64,000 nt of DNA from Nocardia arthritidis (GCF_011801145.1 NZ_CP046172.1:4960001-5024000), one strand, 5' to 3'. Counted from the first letter of the stretch, positions 1 to 12,700 are shown. Translations and numbers: made by a program. The notes: generated by a model not told the origin, from the letters alone.

Positions 1-437
1 CTGACCAACCGCACCGCGAGCGTCACCGGCGGATCCCAGCGGGTGTCGACGATGCGGGGCAGGTCGGCGTCGGTCAGGCCGCGTACGTAGCGCAGGGTCC
101 GCTCGTGCACCGCGTCGTAGTAGCCGGTGAGCAGTTCGGCCGAAACCCGCACCGCGGCAACGTCGTCGGCGGAATCACCGTAGCCGGTGGCGCGCTTGTC
201 GAACGGCAGGGCGAACCGGTCGTACCAGCCGTTGGCGGTCCACACCTGCTCCATGCCCGCCACCTCGGACACGTGATCGTCCTGCACCCGGGTGAGATGC
301 CAGATGAGCCAGGCGATCGTATTCGCGCCCGGATCCACCCGGTAGGTCAGCTCCGCCTCGGACAGTCCGTCGACGGCGGCGTGCACCTCTTCCCTGATCC
401 GTTCGAAGGCGTCGGTCAGCACCTCGGCACTGGTCAT
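1..437 (-). CDS. DinB / DUF664 family protein, C-terminus cut by window edge
   Basis: The reading frame is open from the ATG at 437 to the left edge of the window, so at least 145 residues are present and the C-terminus is missing. The start MTSAEVL, the segment WLIWHLTRVQDDH and the later NGWYDRF are typical of the DinB four-helix family called DUF664, which includes mycothiol-dependent enzymes. His47 and His55 sit where this family places metal ligands; the third ligand would lie outside the window. A thiol-transferase or maleylpyruvate-isomerase-like role is a family-level inference and the substrate is unknown. Third codon positions are strongly G/C, as in the other genes here. Confidence 0.8.
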   Translation of the reverse strand, partial: MTSAEVLTDAFERIREEVHAAVDGLSEAELTYRVDPGANTIAWLIWHLTRVQDDHVSEVAGMEQVWTANGWYDRFALPFDKRATGYGDSADDVAAVRVSAELLTGYYDAVHERTLRYVRGLTDADLPRIVDTRWDPPVTLAVRLV

Positions 438-810
438 GATGGTCGGCTCCCTTCGGCCTCGCGGATATTGCACCGACGACGGTAGTCCGATGCGAAACCA
501 GCCAGGGCGCAGGGGCTCTCGCCGAACCGACTCCCGTGCGTGGCACTCGCCCAAGTGGCGCTGCCGGGCGGACCTCGCCCTCAACCCGCCAGACCGAGCT
601 CTCAGGCGAGGCACTCACCTAAAGAGGCGGAACCGGACGACAGCCCGCACCGAGCCGAGCAACTGCGCGAGGCACTCGCTTAAAGCGCGCTGCCAGCCGG
701 AGCTCGCCCTCAGCCCGCGCCGAACCGAGCTCCTGGGCGAAACACTCGCCGAATTGGCGCTGCCGGGCGGAGCCCGCGCTGGGCCGAGCTCCTGGGCGAG
801 GACTCGCTCA
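438..810. repeat. Degenerate tandem repeat (units about 60-68 bp), no gene
   Basis: This gap holds at least three imperfect direct copies of a unit built around cactcgcc, then gcgctgccgggcggagc, then gccgagctcctgggcgag. Copies are best seen between about 540 and 805, and the last runs into the stop codon of the neighbouring membrane-protein gene. Related units occur near 14930-15010 in the same orientation and near 16230-16430 in the opposite orientation. Reading frames here are Arg-rich and lack coding-like third positions, so I see no gene. Confidence 0.7.
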
Positions 811-1434
811 TCAGGCGGTGACGGCCGCGGGTTCCGCCGGACGACGGTCGGGGAAGCCGGGCAGCCAGCGGCTCACCAGCGGGATGAACAGCTGGATCAG
901 CGGGCCGATCCCGAACGCGTACACCAGGGTGCCGATGCCGACGCTGCCGCCGAGTAGCCAGCCGGTGACCAGCACCGTCACCTCGATTCCGGTCCGGACC
1001 ACGCGCACCGACCGGCCGGTGCGCCGCACCAGGCCGGTCATCAGTCCATCGCGCGGGCCCGGGCCCATTCCGGCGCCGATGTAGAGGACGGTCGCGATGG
1101 CGTTCAGCAGCACCGCGGCGGCCATCGCGGCGATCCGCACCGGCAGCCCCGGCCACGGCGGCAGCAGCGCCAGGCCCGCGTCGACGGACAGCGCGATCAC
1201 CACCACATTGCTCACCGTGCCCAGACCGGGCTTCTGCCGCGACGGAATCCAGGCCAGCAGCACCAGCGCCCCGGTGGCCGCGGTCACCGCGCCGAAGCTG
1301 ACCGGCACGTGCCGGGCCACACCTTGATGGAACACATCCCACGGATCCAGGCCGAGCCCGGCCCGCACCATCACGGCCATCGAGAACCCGTACAACCACA
1401 ACCCGGCGTAAAGCGCCAGCAGACGACGAACCAT
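811..1434 (-). CDS. YczE/YitT-family integral membrane protein
   Basis: 207 residues with about five hydrophobic segments and Gly-rich loops. MVRAGLGLDPWDVFHQG near the N-terminus and the later GMGPGPRDGLM are typical of the YczE/YyaS/YitT family of bacterial membrane proteins, whose biochemical role is not established. I chose the ATG at 1434 because it begins the basic-hydrophobic first helix (MVRRLLALYAG). The longer open frame upstream is Arg-rich and overlaps the divergent control region. The stop codon abuts the tandem repeats at 540-805. Confidence 0.8.
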   Translation of the reverse strand: MVRRLLALYAGLWLYGFSMAVMVRAGLGLDPWDVFHQGVARHVPVSFGAVTAATGALVLLAWIPSRQKPGLGTVSNVVVIALSVDAGLALLPPWPGLPVRIAAMAAAVLLNAIATVLYIGAGMGPGPRDGLMTGLVRRTGRSVRVVRTGIEVTVLVTGWLLGGSVGIGTLVYAFGIGPLIQLFIPLVSRWLPGFPDRRPAEPAAVTA

Positions 1435-1747
1435 GCCGCCAGCCTTCCGGACAACTGGACGGCAAATACAGAGCCAATCAGTAATGACTGGCCTGACAAC
1501 CGGACCGCCGCGACCGCGGATCCTTCCGCGCACGCGAGATCCGCCGTATGCCGGATCATCGCTGAAAACTCGTGCGGCGCAAGCTCTTCTCCGACCTGGG
1601 AAGCCGGAAATCTATTGGTATGCGGAAGATCCCGATCGAATCCGCGGCGGCGGCCGGGCGCGAAATTATGCGAATTGTCCACTCGCGGCCCGGTTCCCCA
1701 CCTACCGTCACAGTAAAAGAGCACGGCCGTACCGAACGAGGCTGACG
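1435..1747. promoter_or_regulatory. Divergent intergenic region with an imperfect operator-like palindrome
   Basis: 313 bp between two divergent genes. At 1473-1492 is an imperfect 20-bp palindrome (GCCA-TCA-TA-TGA-TGGC with four unpaired positions), about 40 bp upstream of the membrane-protein start, in the position and style of a TetR- or GntR-type operator. No regulator gene is adjacent. The rest contains no convincing coding frame; the long frame running into the acyl-CoA ligase lacks a plausible start upstream of 1748. Confidence 0.35.
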
Positions 1748-3562
1748 ATGACCGAACCGAATACCCTCTGTGCCGCTTTCCAGCGTGTCGCCGCGATCGA
1801 TCCCGGCGCGGTCGCCGTCCGATCCATCGGCGGCACAACGTCATTGACCTGGCGCGACTACGCCGACGAGGTGCGCGCGGTGGCGGCGGGTCTCGCGGGC
1901 CTCGGCATCGGCCGGGGCGATACGGTCGCGCTGATGATGGCCAACCGCGTCGAGTTCTATCCGCTGGAGGTCGGCGCACAGCACGTCGGCGCGACCTCGT
2001 TCTCGGTGTACAACACGCTGGCCCCCGAGCAACTGGCCTACGTCTTCGCCAACGCGGGCAACAGGGTGGTGTTCTGCGAGGAACAGTATGTCGAGCGCAT
2101 CCGCGGCTGCGGCGCGCCCATCGAAACCATCGTCTGCATCGACGGCGCCCCGCCGGGCACCATCGGCGTCGACGAACTGAAGGCCTCGGCCCCCAACGAT
2201 TTCGACTTCGATGCGAGCTGGCGGGCGGTACGTCCGGACGATATCGCCACCCTCGTCTACACCTCCGGTACCACCGGCAACCCCAAGGGCGTCGAGGTGA
2301 CCCACGCCAATCTGCTCGCCGAGGCGGTCGCCTTCACCGCGGTGCTGCCGGTGGCCTTCGGCGACCGCCAGACCTCCTACCTGCCGACCGCGCATATGGC
2401 CGACCGGCTCACCGCCCTGTACCTGCACGAAATCTATGGCAGCCAGCTCACCGTCGTGCCCGATCGCGCGCAGCTGCCCGCCGCGCTCGTCGACACCAGG
2501 CCGACCATCTGGGGCGCGGTGCCGCGGGTCTGGGAGAAGTTCAAGGCCGCCATCGAATTCTCGGTCGCCAGCGAATCCGATCCGGCCACCCGGGCCGCGC
2601 TCGAATGGGCGCTCGGCGTCGCGGCCCGCAAGGCCGACGCGAAACTGCGCGAGGCGCCCGTCGACGCCGAGCTGGCCGCCGAATGGGACAGGGCCGACCG
2701 CCTGGTGCTGTCCGGTATTCGCGCGAAACTCGGCCTGGATCAGCTGAAATGGGCACTATCCGGCGCCGCGCCCATCCCGCCGCAGACGCTGGCCTTCTTC
2801 TACGGCCTCGGCATCTCGATCTCCGAGGTCTGGGGCATGTCCGAACTCAGCTGCGTGGCCAGCGTCAGCCCGCCGCACGAGATCCGGCTCGGCTCGGTCG
2901 GGCGCATGCTGCCCGGTATGCAGGCCAGGGTCGCCGAGGACGGTGAATTCCTGGTGCGCGGCCCGCTGGTGATGCGGGGTTATCGCAAGGATCCCGAGCA
3001 CACCGCCGAGGCCGTCGACGCCGACGGCTGGCTGCACACCGGCGACATCCTCGACGTGGACGGCGACGGCTATCTGCGGGTGGTCGATCGGATGAAGGAA
3101 CTCATCATCAACTCCGCGGGCAAGAATATGTCGCCCGCCAATATCGAGAACGCGATGAAGGCCGCGACGCCGCTCATCGGCGCCATCGCCGCCATCGGCG
3201 ACAACCGCCCGTACAACACCGCGCTGGTGGTGCTCGACGCCGACTCCGCCGAACCCTATGCGGCACAACACGGTTTGGCCGATGCCTCGCCCGCCGCGCT
3301 GGCCGCCGACCCGGGTGTGCTCGCCGAGATCGCGCGCGGTATCGCCGAGGGGAACGCGACGCTGTCGCGGGTGGAACAGATCAAGCGGTTCACCGTGCTG
3401 CCCACCTTCTGGGAGCCCGGCGGTGACGAGGTGACGCTCACGATGAAGTTGCGGCGCAAGCCGATTGCCGCCAAGTACGCGACGGAGATCGATCGCCTCT
3501 ACGCCGATGATCCGGCGGATTCGGTGCGCGAACCGGCGGCGGGCGCACCGGCCGCGAGCTGA
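1748..3562 (+). CDS. FadD15-like long-chain acyl-CoA ligase (AMP-forming)
   Basis: 604 residues of the ANL adenylating superfamily, which activates a fatty acid to acyl-AMP and then acyl-CoA. The P-loop-like A3 motif YTSGTTGNPKGVE, the WGMSEL motif, GWLHTGDI and the hinge region VDRMKELIINSAGKNMSP are all present, with the C-terminal catalytic lysine region near KLRRKPIAAKY. The length and the GKNMSPANIEN segment match the FadD15 subgroup. The start at 1748 (MTEPNTL) precedes the conserved domain directly. A second, clearly paralogous ligase is encoded at 37086-38912. Confidence 0.9.
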   Translation: MTEPNTLCAAFQRVAAIDPGAVAVRSIGGTTSLTWRDYADEVRAVAAGLAGLGIGRGDTVALMMANRVEFYPLEVGAQHVGATSFSVYNTLAPEQLAYVFANAGNRVVFCEEQYVERIRGCGAPIETIVCIDGAPPGTIGVDELKASAPNDFDFDASWRAVRPDDIATLVYTSGTTGNPKGVEVTHANLLAEAVAFTAVLPVAFGDRQTSYLPTAHMADRLTALYLHEIYGSQLTVVPDRAQLPAALVDTRPTIWGAVPRVWEKFKAAIEFSVASESDPATRAALEWALGVAARKADAKLREAPVDAELAAEWDRADRLVLSGIRAKLGLDQLKWALSGAAPIPPQTLAFFYGLGISISEVWGMSELSCVASVSPPHEIRLGSVGRMLPGMQARVAEDGEFLVRGPLVMRGYRKDPEHTAEAVDADGWLHTGDILDVDGDGYLRVVDRMKELIINSAGKNMSPANIENAMKAATPLIGAIAAIGDNRPYNTALVVLDADSAEPYAAQHGLADASPAALAADPGVLAEIARGIAEGNATLSRVEQIKRFTVLPTFWEPGGDEVTLTMKLRRKPIAAKYATEIDRLYADDPADSVREPAAGAPAAS

Positions 3563-3649
3563 CTCGGACCTTTCCGGCTTGCCACCGGTTCGCCGCGCTG
3601 ATAGAACGATCCCGGCTCGGGGATCGCCTCCGGGGGAAGGGAAATATCA

Positions 3650-4039
3650 ATGCGGAGAACGGTTATCGTCGCCGCGACGCTGCTCGCCCTCACCGGCGGG
3701 TTCACCGCGGTGGCGGGTCCGGCCGGCGCCGTCGACGACAAGGCGACCTGCGCGGTCGTCGACGCGTCGGCGACCGATCTGAGCAAGCGGGTCGACGCGC
3801 TCGACTCGAAGGACTACGGCTCGATCGCCGAGCTGAAGCGGATATACGCCGACACCGCAGGGCAATTCCGCGCCGCAGCGGACAACGCGAACCCGGGCAC
3901 GGTCAAGGACGCGCTCAACGCGGCTGTGGCACAGATGGATCGGGCCGCCACCGCGGCGGACGCCGATCTCGGTGCGGTGCTGAAGGATCCGACGTTCGTC
4001 GCCGCGATGGACGCGGTGGACAAGGCCTGCGGGCTCTGA
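3650..4039 (+). CDS. Small secreted two-cysteine protein (paralogue of 44336-44710)
   Basis: 129 residues with a classical Sec signal peptide (MRRTVIVAATLLALTGGF, cleavage probably after AGA near residue 27). The mature part is helical and Ala-rich with one Cys near its start (KATCAVV) and one at the extreme C-terminus (KACGL), which could form a disulfide joining the two ends. A Shine-Dalgarno-like ggggaaggga lies about 8 bases upstream of the ATG. The protein at 44336-44710 has the same layout and ends in the same residues, so the pair is a small exported family. The fold resembles small actinobacterial exported helical proteins but I do not recognise a characterised family. Confidence 0.8.
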   Translation: MRRTVIVAATLLALTGGFTAVAGPAGAVDDKATCAVVDASATDLSKRVDALDSKDYGSIAELKRIYADTAGQFRAAADNANPGTVKDALNAAVAQMDRAATAADADLGAVLKDPTFVAAMDAVDKACGL

Positions 4040-4109
4040 GACGGTTCCCCGGTGAACACGGCCGATAAATGTGTCGCGTGCGTTCGGCGACGGTTGCTAA
4101 AGTCGCCGG

Positions 4110-4310
4110 ACAGCGTCGATCCGGCCATCACCGGGGAGCTTCCGGAAGAACAGAGGTTTCGCACCTCCCAGTAGAACCGGACGTGGGCCGCACGTCACAG
4201 CGGCGAACGAAGCGGCGCCGGTCTCGGCAGGCGCAAGCGGGGTGGTACCGCGGAGCTCCGGCTTCGTCCCCGCATGGGTGGGTTCTCATGCGTGTCGACG
4301 AAGCGAGGTT
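4110..4310 (+). promoter_or_regulatory. T-box riboswitch controlling ileS translation
   Basis: The T-box sequence gggtggtaccgcgg is at 4240-4253, 60 bases upstream of the ileS ATG. Upstream, a very short stem (ccgg 4121-4124 with ccgg 4131-4134) presents ATC at 4127-4129, the expected isoleucine specifier; this is the ultrashort stem I arrangement of actinobacterial ileS leaders. Downstream, gcttcgtc (4261-4268) is complementary to gacgaagc (4297-4304), which adjoins the likely ribosome-binding site gcgagg just before the ATG. There is no U-run terminator. The layout therefore predicts control of translation, with uncharged tRNA-Ile freeing the ribosome-binding site. Confidence 0.9.
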
Positions 4311-4313
4311 CCG

Positions 4314-7463
<3,150 letters not shown>

Positions 7464-7856
7464 TCACTTGGTGCCGAAGGGGTTGTCGATCAGGTATCGC
7501 CAGCGGCCGTGCTCATCCCGACGCACGACGTCGGCCGCTGATCCGTGCAGGTCGAGCGGATAGCCCTGTGCGGTAACGCCGTTCATGGACCAGTCCACGA
7601 CCAGCAGTGCGATGTCACCGACCGGATAACAATGCCGGAGGTGTGCCTGGATCGGCAGACCGTAGCCGCGGAGGTGGGCGTTGGCCGCTGAACGGTCCTG
7701 ACCGCGCGCCGGATTCCCGGCGGTAGGCACCGTGATGCCGTCCGGCTCGTAGAGTTCGTCCAATGCGGCCAGGTCATTGTTGTTGAACAGTTGGACCCAT
7801 CGGGCGATGAACTCGGCGAGTTCGGCTCGCAACGGGGCGTCATGATCGATCGTCAT
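7464..7856 (-). CDS. SnoaL-like / NTF2-fold protein
   Basis: 130 residues starting MTIDHDAPLRAELAEF. The pattern of an N-terminal helix (FIARWVQLFNNNDLAALDELYEPDGI), a middle strand region and a C-terminal WRYLIDNPFG is typical of the NTF2-like SnoaL/DUF4440 superfamily, which includes small-molecule isomerases, hydrolases and binding proteins. No catalytic assignment is possible from sequence alone. The stop codon lies directly against the ileS stop, so the two genes are convergent with no gap. Confidence 0.75.
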   Translation of the reverse strand: MTIDHDAPLRAELAEFIARWVQLFNNNDLAALDELYEPDGITVPTAGNPARGQDRSAANAHLRGYGLPIQAHLRHCYPVGDIALLVVDWSMNGVTAQGYPLDLHGSAADVVRRDEHGRWRYLIDNPFGTK

Positions 7857-7920
7857 GACTATCGGATCATAACACGTTGCAGCACAGTCGAATTGGCGAT
7901 CTCCCCCAGCTCGCACCGGT

Positions 7921-8058
7921 CACAGTTCGAAGGTCAAGCGGCCAGGGTCGATGTAGTCGGCGGGGTCGTGCATGAGGCGCAGCGCCGGGGAGAATGCGGT
8001 CGAATTCGGCGCGCAGCGGGCTGTCGTATGTCGAATTGGCGATTCGACGCACTCCCGG
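7921..8058 (-). pseudogene. Tandem duplicate of the 3' end of the adjacent MBL hydrolase gene
   Basis: The sequence from cacagttcgaaggtcaagcgg at 7921 repeats at 8060, an offset of 139 bases, and the similarity continues through gtcggcggggtcgtgcatgaggcgcag to ctgtcgtat in both copies. The second copy is the real C-terminal coding end of the hydrolase. The first has small deletions (for example after gcgccgggg), so it encodes only a frameshifted remnant. Confidence 0.75.
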
Positions 8059-9111
8059 TCACAGTTCGAAGGTCAAGCGGCCGGGGTTGACGTAGTCGGC
8101 GGGGTCGTGCATGAGGCGCAGCTCCGGGCGGACGCCGGGTGGGATGCGGTCGAATTCGGCGTGCAGCGGGCTGTCGTATCTGGCGGCGGGGGCGGTGATG
8201 CCCGGCAGCCAGTTGTCGTGATGGGCGGGGACGAAGACGGCGGGCGCGATCGCCTCGATGTAGCGGCGCGGATCGCGCAGGCCGTTGCTGATCTGGTTGA
8301 AACCCTGTACAGCGCCGATGTGCACGGAGGTGTCGGGCAGTCCGGACAGGATTTCCAGCACCTCGGGCGCGCGCTCGGTGAGCGGACCCGACGAATCGTG
8401 CCAGACCAGGGCGAATCCCGGCACCCTGAACTGATACAGCAGCGAACCGCCCTCGGCGTCGGTGAGCCGAGCGAGGTTGTGCCGCAACGTATCCAGCGTC
8501 GGCGGCCGACGGAACACCGGACGCGGATCCGGCAGCGGGAAGAACCGCGCCGAGCCGTCGGGGCTACGCCGGGTCGGCGCGGAATGCAGGTGCCGGATCG
8601 CGGTGACCTCCACCGCACCGACCCGGAAGTCGTGCCGCGCACCGGGTTTCGCGCTGGCATCGCCCAGCGCCACCGTCGCGAAACTCGAATCCGCCACCTG
8701 CGCACGAATATTCGTCCCGTGTTCGGCGGTGCCGTATACCACCGCACCGCATGCCCGCGCGATCCGGCCCGCGTCGGCGGCATGATCGAAATGGCCGTGC
8801 CCGATGAAGATCGCCTCCGGCCGCAAATCGGCCAGGTCCTGCGCGGTGGCCGGGACGTAACCCACGCTGGTGAGCGTCGGCACCCACGCGTCGAGCAGGA
8901 ACACCGAACCACCCAGCGCCAGCGCGTAGGTGGTGCAACCCACCCAGGACAGCACCACCCGATCCGCCCGCACCGCACCGGCTTTCCCGTCCACCGCATC
9001 GTCGCCGAAGAACCGGCGGCGCGCCGCGACCGTCCGCGGCGCGTCCGGGTCGGCAGCCGGATTCAACGTTTTCGTCGAGCCGAAGAGGTTGCGTCCCGGA
9101 AAGGTGCACAT
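8059..9111 (-). CDS. MBL-fold metal-dependent hydrolase
   Basis: 350 residues. The metallo-beta-lactamase signature HxHxDH is present as HGHFDHAAD, preceded by IFIGHG; further metal ligands are suggested by the His in IRHLHSAP, VWHDSSG and the late VPAHHDNW. The N-terminus WVGCTTYALALGGSVFLLDAW resembles the UlaG/YtnP-like lactonase-hydrolase branch. The substrate cannot be told from the sequence. The ATG at 9111 is the first in frame. Downstream lies a 139-bp tandem duplication of its own 3' end. Confidence 0.85.
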   Translation of the reverse strand: MCTFPGRNLFGSTKTLNPAADPDAPRTVAARRRFFGDDAVDGKAGAVRADRVVLSWVGCTTYALALGGSVFLLDAWVPTLTSVGYVPATAQDLADLRPEAIFIGHGHFDHAADAGRIARACGAVVYGTAEHGTNIRAQVADSSFATVALGDASAKPGARHDFRVGAVEVTAIRHLHSAPTRRSPDGSARFFPLPDPRPVFRRPPTLDTLRHNLARLTDAEGGSLLYQFRVPGFALVWHDSSGPLTERAPEVLEILSGLPDTSVHIGAVQGFNQISNGLRDPRRYIEAIAPAVFVPAHHDNWLPGITAPAARYDSPLHAEFDRIPPGVRPELRLMHDPADYVNPGRLTFEL

Positions 9112-9136
9112 GGAAGCACCACATCACGCCACGGCG

Positions 9137-9398
9137 CTACGGGCAAGTGGTCACGCGAATCGGCGTGTCCGGCAAGAACTCTCGACCGAGGGCGGGCAGC
9201 GAATAGACACCCAGCGGCATGAGATCCCACACGCGCTGGGGTGTCAGGTCGAGCATCGGAATGAACCCGTTGGCCGCGGCGCCGAAGTAGCGGACGTCGA
9301 GATCGCCGACCATGCCGCGAATCCGCGCGGCCAATTCGGGAACGGCGTCGGTGTCGGCGGGAACGTGCGCCGCCCGGCATCCCGGGCACGATCCGTTC
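9137..9398 (-). pseudogene. Coding-like fragment of an unknown protein, possibly a gene remnant
   Basis: Between mshC and the MBL gene one frame has strongly G/C third positions and a protein-like sequence (DLDVRYFGAAANGFIPMLDL, then VWDLMPLGVYSLP). The first in-frame ATG is at 9313, giving only 58 residues, yet the coding-like signal continues upstream to about 9390 without a start. This suggests the 3' end of a gene that lost its beginning when mshC was joined to it. I do not recognise the family. Confidence 0.4.
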
Positions 9399-10637
9399 CT
9401 ACAACCGCACACCCAGCAACGCGTCCACCGCGGTCCGCACATCCGCGGGCGCGGTCGCGTCCTGACCGCCGTAGTCCAGCGCCTGACGAGCCCAATGGTC
9501 CACGGCGTCAAGGGCTTTCGGGGTATCCAGATCGTCGGACAGATGCTGGCGCAGCCGGGCGACGGTATCGGCGGCGGCCGGGCCGGTGGACAGCGCGACG
9601 GCGCGCCGCCACAGCTCCAGCCTGGCCTGCGCCGCCTCCAGCACCGCGTCGGTCCACATGCGGTCCTGCCGGTAGTGCCCGGCCAGCAGGCCCAACCGGA
9701 TCGCGGCCGGGTCGACACCGGTCCGGCGCAGCCGCGAGACCAGCACCAGATTGCCCTTGGACTTCGACATCTTCTCGCCGTCCAGGCCGATCAGCCCGGC
9801 ATGTACGTAGTGGCGGGCGAAACGGCGGCCCGCGACCAGCGCCTCCGCGTGCGCGGCCGAATACTCGTGATGCGGGTAGATCAGATCGCTGCCACCGCCC
9901 TGGATATCGAATTCCGGGCCGATACGGTTCAACGCGATCGCCGCGCACTCGATATGCCAGCCCGGACGGCCAGGACCGAACGGGGCGGGCCAGGACGGTT
10001 CGCCGGGACGGGCGGCGCGCCACAGCAGGGCGTCGATGATGTCGCGCTTGCCGGGACGGTCCGGGTCGCCGCCGCGTTCGGCGAACAACCGCTCCATGGT
10101 GTCCCGGTCGTAACCGGATTCGTAGCCGAACTGCTCGGTGGCGTCGGCACGGAAGTAGACATCCGGGAACTCCGGATCGTCCACCACGTACGCCGCACCC
10201 GAGGCGAGCAGCTTCTGCACGAATTCGACCACCTCGTCGACCGATTCGATGGCGCCGACGTAGTCGCGCGGCGGCACGATCCGCAGCGCCGTCATATCCT
10301 CGCGAAACAGTTCGATTTCGCGGGTGCCCAGGTCGCGCCAGTCGACGCCGTCGCGGGCGGCGCGCTCGAACAGCGGGTCGTCGACATCGGTGACGTTCTG
10401 CACGTAGTGCACCTCGTGCCCCGCGTCCCGCAACACCCGGTTCACCAGGTCGAAGGTCAGATAGGTTGCGGCGTGCCCGAGATGGGTGGCGTCGTAGGGG
10501 GTGATCCCGCAGACATACATGGTGGCGGTGGGGCCGGGGGTCACCGGGCGCACCTGCCGATCGGCGGTGTCGTACAACCGCAGCGGCGGCCCTGCTCCGG
10601 GGACGGTCGGTAGGGCTATTTCGGACCAGGACTGCAT
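9399..10637 (-). CDS. mshC: L-cysteine:1D-myo-inositol 2-amino-2-deoxy-glucopyranoside ligase (mycothiol biosynthesis)
   Basis: 412 residues. MshC joins cysteine to GlcN-inositol using ATP, the third biosynthetic step of mycothiol. It is a CysRS homologue: the N-terminal [16 protein letters not shown] contains the zinc Cys and the HIGH-type motif, and [10 protein letters not shown] is the KMSKS loop. The opening [14 protein letters not shown], the short length and the lack of a tRNA-binding C-terminal domain distinguish it from CysRS. The ATG at 10637 begins the characteristic N-terminus; longer frames upstream are Arg-rich. Confidence 0.96.
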   Translation of the reverse strand: MQSWSEIALPTVPGAGPPLRLYDTADRQVRPVTPGPTATMYVCGITPYDATHLGHAATYLTFDLVNRVLRDAGHEVHYVQNVTDVDDPLFERAARDGVDWRDLGTREIELFREDMTALRIVPPRDYVGAIESVDEVVEFVQKLLASGAAYVVDDPEFPDVYFRADATEQFGYESGYDRDTMERLFAERGGDPDRPGKRDIIDALLWRAARPGEPSWPAPFGPGRPGWHIECAAIALNRIGPEFDIQGGGSDLIYPHHEYSAAHAEALVAGRRFARHYVHAGLIGLDGEKMSKSKGNLVLVSRLRRTGVDPAAIRLGLLAGHYRQDRMWTDAVLEAAQARLELWRRAVALSTGPAAADTVARLRQHLSDDLDTPKALDAVDHWARQALDYGGQDATAPADVRTAVDALLGVRL

Positions 10638-10859
10638 GATTCGAGGGTAAAGGTGTGGTCGAGGCCATCCCGCCCCGACCCGGTCGAACCGGACTCGGAC
10701 CCACCGTGCTACCCGGGTACGACCTGGGAAAACGAATGCGACGGCGGATGTCAATGATTGTCGTCTCACCGATCGATAACGCCGCGGCCGGGCGCGGCGC
10801 ACCACGATTCGTCCCATCATCGGTCTCGACTTGTCGGTGGTTGCCGCTACGGTGGCGGC

Positions 10860-11729
10860 ATGACGGTTCTCGGCGCAGTTTCCCTACCCCATCTGGCTCC
10901 CGAACAGCTTGCCGCAGTAAGCGATGCGGCCGAAAGCAGCGGCCTCGAGGAACTCTGGCTGTGGGAGGACTGTTTCTGGGGCGGGGCCATCGCCGCCGCC
11001 GCGACCGTACTCGCCCGCACCGAACGGGTGCGGGTCGGCATCGGCGTGATGCCGACCCCGCTGCGCAATGTGGCACTCAACGCCATGGAGCTCAGCGTGC
11101 TGCTGCGCGCGCATCCGGGCCGGTTACTGCCCGGTGTCGGGCACGGAGTGCAGGAGTGGATGGCGCAGATCGGCGCCCGCGTCGACTCCCCGCTCACGCT
11201 GATGCGCGAACAGCTGACGGCGCTGCGCGCGCTGCTCAGCGGCGAAAAGGTCAGCGTCAGTGGACGATACGTGCACCTGGACGAGGTGGCCCTCGCCTGG
11301 CCGCCCAGCACCCCCACACCCCTCATCGCCGCCGCCACCGGACCGAAGACGCTGCGGCTGTCCGGTGAATTCGCCGACGGCACCATCCTCACCTCCCGCA
11401 CCGCACCGGAGGGTGTGCGCGCCGCCAAACAAATCATCGACGAGGGCGTCGCGAAATCGGGCCGCGCCCAACCACATCGAATCATCGTCAACGTCGACAC
11501 AGTGACCGGCCCCGACGCCGCCGACCGGCTCACCCGCTGCCAACAGGGCCGCGAAGGTCAGCAACCGGGCGCGGGCGCCACCGGAGACGCCCAGTCGATC
11601 GCCGACGCCGTGCGGCGCTACGCGGAAGCCGGTGCCGACACCGTCGTGCTCCAACCCCCCGTCGACGACCCCGACCCGATCGAGTTCATCCGGTTCGTCG
11701 GGGCCGAGGTGCGGCCGCTGGTGGGCTGA
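10860..11729 (+). CDS. LLM-class (luciferase-like) F420-dependent oxidoreductase
   Basis: 289 residues of the bacterial luciferase-like TIM-barrel fold. [18 protein letters not shown], the segment [22 protein letters not shown], and [13 protein letters not shown] are family hallmarks of F420-dependent members. The ATG at 10860 ([16 protein letters not shown]) is divergent from mshC with 222 bp between them. The substrate is unknown. Confidence 0.88.
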   Translation: MTVLGAVSLPHLAPEQLAAVSDAAESSGLEELWLWEDCFWGGAIAAAATVLARTERVRVGIGVMPTPLRNVALNAMELSVLLRAHPGRLLPGVGHGVQEWMAQIGARVDSPLTLMREQLTALRALLSGEKVSVSGRYVHLDEVALAWPPSTPTPLIAAATGPKTLRLSGEFADGTILTSRTAPEGVRAAKQIIDEGVAKSGRAQPHRIIVNVDTVTGPDAADRLTRCQQGREGQQPGAGATGDAQSIADAVRRYAEAGADTVVLQPPVDDPDPIEFIRFVGAEVRPLVG

Positions 11730-12700
11730 GTTTCGGCTGCCGGGGTGAGTTCGGTAGGCGGGCACCGTGTTTCGTGAAGGATCACGTCAACTATCAGCCG
11801 GAGGAGTCGCGTCGACTGGGTAGCTGTGGGTTGGTGTTCCGGTTTTCCGCCTCGTTGGGGAGAATTCGGAGCGTCGGGTGCGTGCGACGGAACCGCCCAA
11901 GGTGGGCGCGGGTGCGTTGGTAGGCGGCGTTGCGGGCTCCGCCTCGGACCGGGGAGGAGTCGGTACGTCGAGTGCGTGGTCACGCTGCTACGACGACGGA
12001 ATCGCCCGAGATAGGCGCGGAGTGCGTTTGGTGAGCGGCGCGGCGGCTGCGCACCACGGATGACGTTGTCCCCGCGTAGGTTTCAGCTTCTCGCGCGGTC
12101 AAACCTACAAGAAAGCCAGCCGCACCCCGTCCGCGGGCTCAACCCCCCGTACACCCAATGTTCGGTTCGAAGACGGGGTGCGGCGGCACCGGGACACGGC
12201 GTGACACGCCGACGATGGCGGCCGTGTCGTCCGACACGCCGTCACCAGCGAATTACCTACTGGTTCAAAGGGAAGCGCGACGGTACAGGCAAGGCGAGGA
12301 CTAGCGTCGTCCGTGGTGCGAAGCCGTCGCCGCATGCCAACGCATTCCGCAACCCAGCTCGGGCGATTACGTCGTCGTAGCGGCGCGACCCACCGACCCA
12401 ACACACCGATCCCTCCTGAACAGACCAGAATGCCAACGTCCCCGAGCCGCGACACACCCATCTCGGGCGAGCCGCTCGTCCTAACAACGCAACCAGGCAC
12501 AAACGCACCCACCGATCCCTCCCGACTCGGCCAGAAGCATCCGAAGCCGAACCGAACTCCACGCGATGCAGCGAATTTCACAGCGGGCAGCGTGTTGGAC
12601 GCGTAAGGCGGGCTCGGTCATGCGCCTTCTGTCGCGCGCGATCCGGCAGTGTGCGCAAAAGAACAATCGATGCGCCGATTCGGTTACGGCGGAACCGGAT
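11730..12700. repeat. Non-coding 971-bp region with nested inverted and direct repeats
   Basis: No frame here looks coding. Two direct units start near 11859 and 11953 (ggagaattcgg / ggaggagtcgg). Two inverted units lie on the other side, containing gatccctcct at 12409 and gatccctccc at 12514. The strongest match is 11984-12010 against the reverse complement of 12358-12384: 27 bp with two mismatches, centred on ctacgacgac. The core between them has a second inverted pair, cgcaccccgtc near 12121 with gacggggtgcg near 12174, and a short palindromic cluster on cacggcgtgacac near 12200. It could be a decayed MITE-like element or a structured RNA. Confidence 0.6.

Noticed and set aside
9383..9389. 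Possible start of a gene at gtgcccgggatg after mshC
   Set aside because: The resulting frame is Arg-rich with poor third positions; the neighbouring frame carries the coding-like fragment instead.
12105..12581. 158-codon minus-strand frame in the repeat region
   Set aside because: Cys/Arg-rich translation, poor third-position bias and overlap with the inverted repeat units.
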